DNA of 11,186 nt from Candidatus Saccharibacteria bacterium UBA5145 (GTDB lineage Bacteria > Patescibacteriota > Saccharimonadia > Saccharimonadales > UBA4665), in NCBI GenBank assembly GCA_002413865.1, contig DHXX01000011.1, positions 19,816 through 31,001 on the forward strand, given 5' to 3'. The position numbers and the translations under genes are program-made. Below the pieces are notes generated by a model. The model worked only from the letters and a program-made list of their open reading frames with translations. It ran no database searches and had not been told where the DNA came from. Positions 6,314-11,186 of the stretch are shown piece by piece. Position 1 is the first letter of the stretch, and each line of letters opens with the position of its first letter.

Positions 6314-6319
6314 ATTATA
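6314..6319 (-). promoter_or_regulatory. Consensus -10 for the CNNM gene
   Basis: On the minus strand TATAAT (6319-6314) is a perfect -10 hexamer. Transcription would start near 6307, leaving a leader of about 47 nt before the TTG. No good -35 lies 16-18 bases upstream; TTGCCA (6334-6329) is only 9 bases away. Confidence 0.5.
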
Positions 6320-6366
6320 GGCCGGACTTGGCAACCGCTTTCGACGCCAAATCAGAAATAAGTCCG

Positions 6367-6375
6367 TGCTAAGAT
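6367..6375 (+). promoter_or_regulatory. Extended -10 for the DUF475-hydrolase operon
   Basis: TGCTAAGAT fits an extended -10 (TG, one base, then TAAGAT, 4 of 6 to TATAAT). It ends 8 bases before the ATG at 6384, so the mRNA would carry a 5' leader of at most a base or two. No Shine-Dalgarno site is present. Confidence 0.45.
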
Positions 6376-6383
6376 GATACGTA

Positions 6384-7415
6384 ATGCTTCGTTACTTTGG
6401 CTTCTCTGGACTATTGACGGTTGCGGCGATAATCGGCGCCTTTATTTGGCTTGGCCCGAGCGGCGCCATCTCGGCCGCCATCTTGATCGCCATCGAGGTG
6501 GCCTTCAGCTTTGACAACGCTATTTTGAATGCCAAAATACTGGATCGCTTGCCGGCCTTGTGGCGCAAGCTTTTCTTGACGGTCGGTATGGTGATTGCCA
6601 TTCTCGGCATGCGCTTTATCTTCCCGATTGCGATTGTGGCGGTGACGGCCCATTTGAAATGGACGACGGTGATCGACGACGCGTTGCACCACCCGAGCGT
6701 TTATGCGGCCCATCTCCACGGCGCTCACGCCAGTATCGCGGCTTTCGGCGGCGCTTTTTTGTTGACTTTGGTGCTGTACTTCTTCTTGGATCACGAGCGT
6801 GAAATCGTGTGGCTCGCCCGTTTAGAACGGCCTCTGCAGCGCCTCGAGGGAGCGGTTTGGGTCGCGCCGCTGGTTGGTCTGCTGGCCGTCGGCGCCGTGG
6901 CCACCGTCGCGGGGGAAGACCGCGGTGTGGTGATTCGGGCCGGGGTGACGGGCGTCGTGTCTTATGTAGTGATGAAACTGTTTATCGACGCGCTTGGTCG
7001 CTTGACCGGCGAGACTAGTAAGCAGATGTACTCCGGTTGGGGAGCTTTACTGGCATTCATGTATTTGGAGTTGCTCGACGCCAGTTTTAGCTTCGACGGC
7101 GTGCTGGGGGCGTTCGCGATTACTGATAAAGTCATCCTGATTGCGCTGGGGCTGGGCGTAGGCGCTATTTGGGTCCGTAGCCTAACGGTTTTTTTGGTCG
7201 AAAAAGGCACGCTCAGCGAATACATCTACCTCGAGCACGGGGCGCACTATGCCATTTTCGTACTGGCCGTGGCGCTGCTCGGCAGCGTGTTATTTGAAAT
7301 ACCCGATGCCGTCACCGGCATTGCCGGGCTGGGCGTAATCGGCGCTTCATACCTTGCCTCGCGCGAGGTCATCCGCAGCCAAGCCGACCGACAGACTGAC
7401 TCAGCGGCGGCCTAG
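6384..7415 (+). CDS. DUF475 membrane protein, TerC/Alx-like superfamily
   Basis: A 343-residue polytopic membrane protein with about eight to nine hydrophobic segments. Two internally related acidic motifs mark the TerC-like fold: IEVAFSFDNAILNAKIL (37-53, with E38, D44 and N45) and LELLDASFSFDGVLGAFAIT (228-247, with E229 and D238). They would line a metal pathway from both halves. The following WVRSLTVFLVEKGTLSEY and YLEHGAHYAI are typical of DUF475. TerC is associated with tellurite resistance, and Alx/MntP-type relatives with Mn2+ export; for DUF475 itself no substrate is established. Residues 90-115 form a His-rich loop (HHPSVYAAHLHGAH) that might bind metal. The start at ATG 6384 follows an extended -10 with no ribosome site. 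The alpha/beta hydrolase gene begins 15 bases after the stop, probably on the same mRNA. Confidence 0.9.
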   Translation: MLRYFGFSGLLTVAAIIGAFIWLGPSGAISAAILIAIEVAFSFDNAILNAKILDRLPALWRKLFLTVGMVIAILGMRFIFPIAIVAVTAHLKWTTVIDDALHHPSVYAAHLHGAHASIAAFGGAFLLTLVLYFFLDHEREIVWLARLERPLQRLEGAVWVAPLVGLLAVGAVATVAGEDRGVVIRAGVTGVVSYVVMKLFIDALGRLTGETSKQMYSGWGALLAFMYLELLDASFSFDGVLGAFAITDKVILIALGLGVGAIWVRSLTVFLVEKGTLSEYIYLEHGAHYAIFVLAVALLGSVLFEIPDAVTGIAGLGVIGASYLASREVIRSQADRQTDSAAA

Positions 7416-7430
7416 TAAGTAGGTTATGCT

Positions 7431-8318
7431 ATGAATTCGATACACCCTATCGACAATCTTTGGCATCGCTGGCTCCGGCGACCATACCAGTTAGCCCGTA
7501 TCGTCGACCAAGGCGATGGTCCGGCGGTGGTGCTACTGCACGGCATCGGTCGTTCGGCCGGGGTGTGGCAGCCCGTGGTGGCGGCCTTGGCCGCCCAAAC
7601 CGGCTGTCGTGTGGTGGCTTATGATTTGCTGGGTTTTGGCGACTCGCCCAAACCGGGCTGGCCCGACTATAACATCGACGATCATGCCACCAGCGTCATC
7701 GCCAGCCTCCAAAAACTCCATGCCAAGCAACCGATCGTTCTGGTCGGGCACTCGATGGGGTGTTTAGTGGCCGTGCGGGTCGCTCGCCGGCGACCAGACC
7801 TCGTCAAACAAATGGTGCTCTATGAAATGCCCCTCTATGAAGGTTTGCCCGATAAGCGCAGTTATCGGTTACGCCTCGACTTGTACTTCAAATTATTCCA
7901 GCAGATAACCCGTTTGCAGCCGACGTTTAACCCCGACACTGCCCGTCTGGTGGAGCGCCTAGCCAGGCGAGTCGTCGGTGCCGAAATCAGCGCTGAAACC
8001 TGGCGGCCGTTTGTAAAAAGCCTGGAGCACACCATAATGGAACAGACCGCCGCCGCCGATATCAAGCTTTTACAGATGCCGATGGACGTCATCTATGGCT
8101 CGCGCGACATGCTCGTTATCCGCGGCAAGGCCAAGCAAATATTCGGTAGCGATGCCGCCAACATCACCGCCCATACCATCCGCGCCCGCCACACTATCTC
8201 GGTTAAAGCCAGTAAATTTCTGGTGCAACGCATCACGGCTGCTCTCGAAGCGACCGCCGATGAGTCCGGTCACAGTCGACTTCAGGATATTGTCCAGGCA
8301 CTGCGCCAAACTATATAA
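7431..8318 (+). CDS. Alpha/beta-fold hydrolase
   Basis: A 295-residue soluble hydrolase. The oxyanion-hole motif HGIG (37-40) and YDLLGFGDS (64-72) come first. The nucleophile elbow GHSMG (106-110) places Ser108, then IYGSRDML (221-228) gives the acid Asp226, and RARHTISV (251-258) gives His254, completing the catalytic triad in canonical order and spacing. A helical cap fills about 136-205. No signal peptide is visible, so it is likely cytoplasmic. The substrate (ester, lipid or other) cannot be read. It lies 15 bases after the DUF475 gene and has only a weak ribosome site, consistent with cotranscription. TATGCT directly abuts its ATG but is too close to serve as its -10. Confidence 0.92.
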   Translation: MNSIHPIDNLWHRWLRRPYQLARIVDQGDGPAVVLLHGIGRSAGVWQPVVAALAAQTGCRVVAYDLLGFGDSPKPGWPDYNIDDHATSVIASLQKLHAKQPIVLVGHSMGCLVAVRVARRRPDLVKQMVLYEMPLYEGLPDKRSYRLRLDLYFKLFQQITRLQPTFNPDTARLVERLARRVVGAEISAETWRPFVKSLEHTIMEQTAAADIKLLQMPMDVIYGSRDMLVIRGKAKQIFGSDAANITAHTIRARHTISVKASKFLVQRITAALEATADESGHSRLQDIVQALRQTI

Positions 8319-8336
8319 ACTTATCGTCCGCCGGAC

Positions 8337-8423
8337 CCCCCTGGGGCAGGGGGATTTGTGATAAAAGTCATTGAACTATTGAGCCAACAAGCATACGCTA
8401 AACATAGGAAGTGTGAGACTTCC
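8337..8423 (+). other. Two hairpins in the 3' region of the hydrolase transcript
   Basis: CCCCCTG (8337-8343) pairs with CAGGGGG (8347-8353) over a 3-nt loop, and GGAAGT (8407-8412) pairs with ACTTCC (8418-8423) over a 5-nt loop. The second sits 3 bases before the terminator stem. Between them TTGAAC (8371-8376) and TACGCT (8394-8399) are 17 bases apart, a weak promoter-like pair. No coding sequence is evident in this 135-base gap. Confidence 0.4.
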
Positions 8424-8426
8424 ACG

Positions 8427-8455
8427 ATCCGGGAATAATCTTCCCGGATATTTTT
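8427..8455 (+). terminator. Intrinsic terminator of the DUF475-hydrolase operon
   Basis: ATCCGGGAA (8427-8435) and TTCCCGGAT (8441-8449) form a perfect 9-bp stem with a 5-nt loop. One A and then five T (8451-8455) follow. This is the clearest intrinsic terminator in the window. It works for the plus strand; on the minus strand there is no U-run after the stem. Its tail overlaps the last bases of the convergent Fur-family gene. Confidence 0.85.
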
Positions 8456-8873
8456 ATGTTTGGCACGAAGCGCAGCGGCCGCGGATTTCTAATTGATGAT
8501 CTTGGGCCGCAAAGTCGTGACGCCGGGCTAGCCGGTCCAGCTGTTTTTCGAGCAAAGCGTCTTCGGGTAGAGGCGTCACGCCGCCGCATTGCAGGCAAGT
8601 CAGGTGGTGGTGATGGTGTTGAAAGGCGTTGCTCAACTCGAGCTTATATTTCCAGCCGATCTGCAGGCGTTGAACGATACCAAGGCGCTCAAACAGCACA
8701 ACCGTCCGATAGATACTGGCGCGATTGATGACGCCTCGGCAGCGAGCGATTAGTTGGGGCATGGTCTGCGGTTCGGCGTCTTGCAAAGCCTGGAAAACGA
8801 CTCGACGAGGGTTGGTGACGCTTAAACGTTCTTGCTGGAGGGCGTGCTGGAGGGCCGCTACGGTTTCGCTCAT
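8454..8873 (-). CDS. Fur-family metal-responsive repressor (Zur/PerR-like)
   Basis: A 139-residue regulator. Residues 1-75 form the winged helix, with the recognition helix in NRASIYRTVVLFERLGIV (50-67). Residues 76-139 form the metal and dimer domain. A run of five His (86-90) leads into LTCLQCG, giving C93 and C96, and GRCASC gives C134 and C137, the full four-Cys structural zinc site. The His cluster supplies ligands for the sensing metal. The adjacent divergent ZIP gene makes zinc or a related divalent metal the likely signal, so a Zur-like role is favoured, but Fur, PerR and Mur types cannot be excluded from sequence. The ATG at 8873 is chosen over a TTG at 8909 because the extra residues (QICRNLCYICS) lie in the control region and add nothing to the fold. 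Confidence 0.88.
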   Translation of the reverse strand: MSETVAALQHALQQERLSVTNPRRVVFQALQDAEPQTMPQLIARCRGVINRASIYRTVVLFERLGIVQRLQIGWKYKLELSNAFQHHHHHLTCLQCGGVTPLPEDALLEKQLDRLARRHDFAAQDHQLEIRGRCASCQT

Positions 8874-8875
8874 GC

Positions 8876-8908
8876 TGCAAATGTAGCATAAATTGCGACA
8901 AATTTGCA
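8876..8908. promoter_or_regulatory. Candidate Fur-family operator between the regulator and ZIP genes
   Basis: TGCAAAT (8876-8882) and ATTTGCA (8902-8908) are perfect inverted repeats with a 19-base spacer. On the minus strand TATGCT (8890-8885), a possible -10 of the regulator gene, lies between the arms. On the plus strand the right arm overlaps TTGCAA (8904-8909), a possible -35 for the ZIP gene. The spacing is wider than a classic 19-21-base Fur box, so it could be two half sites or one operator of an unfamiliar kind. Confidence 0.4.
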
Positions 8909-8928
8909 ATAAGGCCGGCGGCTCGGCT

Positions 8929-8934
8929 ATGCTG
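8929..8934 (+). promoter_or_regulatory. Candidate -10 for the ZIP gene
   Basis: TATGCT ends 5 bases before the ATG at 8940, predicting a transcription start at or next to the start codon. The same hexamer appears on the other strand before the Fur-family gene. A GGGGG run lies between it and the ATG but is too close to act as a normal ribosome site. Confidence 0.35.
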
Positions 8935-8939
8935 GGGGC

Positions 8940-9665
8940 ATGTTGCCAATCCTACTTTCGGCGCTGACTTTCGTCTCGACCCTTCTCGGCGGCATCTTCG
9001 CTTTTCGCCACAAAGATAATCTACACCGTATTTTGGGTTACACGGCCGGGGTCTTGCTGGGCGTGGTGGCGTTCGACCTGCTGCCCGAGATATTTCGGGC
9101 GCTTTCGACCGAGCATTTAAGCCCGACCGGTCCGATGATTGCGCTGGTAATTGGTTTTTTGTTGTTTCACGCCGTCGAAAAAAGCTTACTGATTCATCAC
9201 ACCCAAGAAGATGAATACACTTTGCACCACCACCCACACGTCGGTGTGGCGAGCGCTGTCGCTTTGATTGGTCACAGCCTTTTGGACGGCGTTGGCATCG
9301 GTCTCGGTTTTCAGGCCGGTAAGGGCGTTGGCCTAGCCGTCGCGCTGGCCGTTATCGCCCATGATTTTACCGACGGCCTGAATACTGTCAACCTGATGCT
9401 GGTCAACAAGAATAAGTCTCGGCACGCCGTCGGTTTCTTAGTCTTGGACGCCCTGGCACCGGTTATTGGCGCGCTGTCCACTTTGTTGTTCCACGTCTCG
9501 GGCACCGGCCTGGTGCTCTATCTCGGGTTCTTTGCCGGCTTTCTGCTCTACATCGGCGCCAGCGAGATCTTGCCCGAGGCCCACAGCCAGCATTCCAGTT
9601 ATAAAACGATCGGCCTGACCGTCGCCGGCGCGCTGAGCATCTTCATCATTACGCGCTTCATTTAG
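8940..9665 (+). CDS. ZIP-family divalent metal transporter
   Basis: A 241-residue membrane protein with about eight hydrophobic helices, the expected size for a bacterial ZIP. The two metal-site helices are clear: GHSLLDGVGIGLGF (111-124), with H112 and D116, and VIAHDFTDGLNTVNLML (138-154), with H141, D142 and D145. In many ZIP proteins these positions read HN..EG and HE.PHE, so this belongs to the Asp-rich, HDF.DG subtype. A His-rich loop (LIHHTQEDEYTLHHHPH, 84-100) between the third and fourth helices matches the variable cytoplasmic metal-binding loop. It should import zinc, iron or manganese. It is divergent from the Fur-family gene 66 bases away and is probably its target. Confidence 0.92.
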   Translation: MLPILLSALTFVSTLLGGIFAFRHKDNLHRILGYTAGVLLGVVAFDLLPEIFRALSTEHLSPTGPMIALVIGFLLFHAVEKSLLIHHTQEDEYTLHHHPHVGVASAVALIGHSLLDGVGIGLGFQAGKGVGLAVALAVIAHDFTDGLNTVNLMLVNKNKSRHAVGFLVLDALAPVIGALSTLLFHVSGTGLVLYLGFFAGFLLYIGASEILPEAHSQHSSYKTIGLTVAGALSIFIITRFI

Positions 9666-9770
9666 GCTTGTCGACACTAAATGGCCGGTAACTGATCCCC
9701 GACGCCGACTAGACTTTTTCGGGCATTGGTAATACGATGAGGCTAGCATAACAAGGGTACACAAAAGTAT
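9666..9770 (+). other. Intergenic region before the last gene
   Basis: This 105-base gap shows no convincing terminator stem. AAGGG (9753-9757) lies 13 bases before the ATG at 9771, rather far for a ribosome site. TTGGTA (9726-9731) and CATAAC (9747-9752), 15 bases apart, make only a weak promoter. Confidence 0.3.
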
Positions 9771-11186
9771 ATGATACTAACGCAGCTATTACTCGCCCTC
9801 GCCTGGCTCTGGGTGCCACTCCTCTTGATATTTCTTTTTGCTCGTCGCAAAAACACCGACAAACTGTCCCAACAGGGCTACCAGCGCGATCAATTGTGGC
9901 AGAACTACTTGACTTCATTTCGGGAAGTGGTCAAAACGGACAAAGAAAAACATTTGCTCGACACGCTCATCCAAGGCAAGAGTGCCTATGAATATGCCAA
10001 TGGCCCGCCGCCGGAGCCAGCCGCATCGTCCGCCCCGAACCAGGCGCTCGAGGCGGTTCCGGCAGTCGTGCCACCAGCCGAGTCTGTGGCGCTTCGGGCG
10101 TCGGCCCAGCCACTCGACAACACCATCCTGCTGCTGTATTTCGGGGCTTTTTTGCTGATTGCTTCGGTCGGGCTCTTCGTGGCAATTGGCGGCCTAGACG
10201 GGCTGACGCGGACCATTATCGTCGGTATCACGGCCGCGGTACTCTATTTTGGCGGCCTCTGGCTCTATAAAACGAATCAGAAATTGGCTCAAGCGGGCAT
10301 AAGTTTTGTTGGCACCGGGCTGATCGTGGCGCCGCTAACCGGTGTCGCCTGGTATAACCTGGTGTCCGGCCAAACAAACGGTGGTCCGGTCTGGCTGCTC
10401 ACTTCGGTAGCGTGCATCGCCCTCTATGCCCGCGCTTTCACTAGGATTAAAAACGGCTTTATAGCCTACTTGCTGATTGGAAGCTTCGTCTCGTCGATTG
10501 AGTCGGCGGTCTTGATGATCAACTTGCCGGCTTACGGCTATACTTGGGGGCTGCTGGCGGTCGCCTTGCTGCTAGCGGTCAACAGCCGTTGGCGGGGTCA
10601 ACCTTCGGAGCTCAATCGGGCCGGTGACGTTAGTTCCCAACTGCTTATCCCGCTCAGCGTGTTGGGTTCGATCGCCCTCCTGCCGCAGTTTGGGAGTATT
10701 CAGCTAGCCGTTACCTTGTTCTTGGCGGGAGTTTATTACGCGCTGCTGGCCTGGTGGCAAACTAAAGATCGAACGTCGTATAGCACCGCGGCTCAGGTGT
10801 CGTTTATCGCCGCCGCCGTCAGCGCAGTTTTTGCTACCCAAAATACTCTGGTATCGGCGGCTATTACGCTGATGGTCGTGACCGCTCTGTACAGCGTCGG
10901 CATCGTGGTCGCTAGCCGGAAAACGCTCAAAGTCCATAGTCTGGTTGAGATCGCTGCCGTCGCCAGTCTCCTCGCCTTGCCCCTTAGCATCGAAGAGCCT
11001 TGGCCCCTAGTGGTCGGGCTGGGGCTGGCCACTGTATTGGCCACCATCGTTTGGCGGAAACTGCGCAGCGAGCAAGCTCTCGATGTGGCAGCGTTACTGT
11101 TAGTCGGCTTGCCGTTCGTGATTGGTCAATACGCCTTGCAGGACAATCTGGGCAGTCGGTCACAATTATTGCTGTCTCTTATACAC
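9771..11186 (+). CDS. Large multi-pass membrane protein of unknown function, 3'-truncated by the window end
   Basis: The frame is open from the ATG at 9771 to the last base, 472 codons, with an in-frame stop upstream (TAG at 9744) and no other start between. A first hydrophobic helix (about residues 3-24) precedes a charged linker and then a Pro/Ala-rich low-complexity stretch (about 80-115). From about residue 117 onward nearly everything is hydrophobic, with at least ten further membrane segments separated by very short loops. The pattern resembles the predicted membrane proteins of DUF2339/DUF2157 type, but I cannot confirm a family. The last five codons (LSLIH) are encoded by 11172-11186, which matches a Tn5 mosaic end and is probably not genomic; trustworthy sequence stops at 11171. 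Confidence 0.8.
   Translation, partial: MILTQLLLALAWLWVPLLLIFLFARRKNTDKLSQQGYQRDQLWQNYLTSFREVVKTDKEKHLLDTLIQGKSAYEYANGPPPEPAASSAPNQALEAVPAVVPPAESVALRASAQPLDNTILLLYFGAFLLIASVGLFVAIGGLDGLTRTIIVGITAAVLYFGGLWLYKTNQKLAQAGISFVGTGLIVAPLTGVAWYNLVSGQTNGGPVWLLTSVACIALYARAFTRIKNGFIAYLLIGSFVSSIESAVLMINLPAYGYTWGLLAVALLLAVNSRWRGQPSELNRAGDVSSQLLIPLSVLGSIALLPQFGSIQLAVTLFLAGVYYALLAWWQTKDRTSYSTAAQVSFIAAAVSAVFATQNTLVSAAITLMVVTALYSVGIVVASRKTLKVHSLVEIAAVASLLALPLSIEEPWPLVVGLGLATVLATIVWRKLRSEQALDVAALLLVGLPFVIGQYALQDNLGSRSQLLLSLIH
11172..11186 (+). other. Probable Nextera/Tn5 mosaic-end adapter remnant
   Basis: The final 15 bases, CTGTCTCTTATACAC, are identical to the first 15 of the 19-base Tn5 mosaic end used in tagmentation libraries. 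The match stops exactly at the window edge, as expected for an untrimmed adapter at a contig end. Confidence 0.9.

Noticed and set aside
7425..7430. TATGCT directly before the hydrolase ATG as its own promoter
   Set aside because: Transcription from it would begin inside the coding sequence, after the start codon. Cotranscription with the DUF475 gene explains expression better.
8871..8909. TTG at 8909 as the start of the Fur-family gene
   Set aside because: It would add twelve residues unlike the family N-terminus and place the coding sequence over the shared promoter and operator region. The ATG at 8873 gives a normal-length protein.
8689..9237. A 182-codon minus-strand frame overlapping the Fur-family and ZIP genes
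   Set aside because: It covers parts of two confident genes in other frames and consists of low-complexity Pro/Arg/Ser sequence without motifs.

Overview
The window is a gene-dense bacterial segment that reads cleanly in the standard genetic code. It has short intergenic gaps, several genes whose predicted transcription start falls on or next to the start codon, and a set of small uncharacterised membrane-protein families. Base composition is moderately GC-rich, except for one visibly AT-richer stretch around 3.5-4.56 kb. These traits, with the mix of families (DUF2130, DUF475/TerC-like, a CNNM/CBS protein without the C-terminal CorC/HlyC domain, a short Fur-family regulator), would fit a Patescibacteria/Saccharibacteria-like genome or a small-genome relative of Actinobacteria. 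That placement is an inference from style; no marker gene is present to prove it. The last 15 bases match the Tn5/Nextera mosaic-end sequence, so the window probably ends at an assembly contig end carrying untrimmed adapter.

Layout. 1-906 (+): polytopic membrane protein of unknown function, its start lying off the left edge. 907-995: repeat-built inverted repeat at a convergent junction. 996-2012 (-): MscS-family mechanosensitive channel with a structured 5' leader. 2013-2224: divergent promoter region. 2225-3502 (+): coiled-coil DUF2130 protein with a nuclease-like C-terminal domain. 3581-4414 (+): SAM-dependent methyltransferase in the AT-richer patch. 4563-5156 (+): TIGR03086/MDMPI-superfamily metal-binding protein. 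5160-5256: second repeat-built inverted repeat, again at a convergent junction. 5259-6260 (-): CNNM-type membrane protein with a CBS pair. 6261-6383: divergent promoters. 6384-7415 and 7431-8318 (+): DUF475 TerC-like membrane protein and alpha/beta hydrolase, 15 bases apart and probably one operon, ending at a strong intrinsic terminator at 8427-8455. 8454-8873 (-): Fur-family regulator. 8940-9665 (+): ZIP metal transporter, divergent from the Fur gene. 9771-11186 (+): large multi-pass membrane protein, cut by the right edge.

How the genes may work together. Envelope and ion homeostasis is the recurring theme: a pressure-release channel, a CNNM protein (the family is linked to Mg2+/Co2+ handling), a TerC-superfamily protein (relatives export Mn2+ or are linked to tellurite resistance), a ZIP importer and a Fur-family metal sensor. 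The Fur-ZIP pair is the clearest functional unit: a metal sensor and a metal transporter share one control region that contains an inverted repeat. The methyltransferase and the MDMPI-like protein look like accessory genes.

The less usual content is non-coding. Two roughly 90-base hairpins with arms made of 7-8-nt tandem words lie between convergent genes. The mscS leader carries two hairpins, the second terminator-like. Start sites divide into leaderless and Shine-Dalgarno types. I saw no tRNA, rRNA, CRISPR array, insertion sequence or phage gene.
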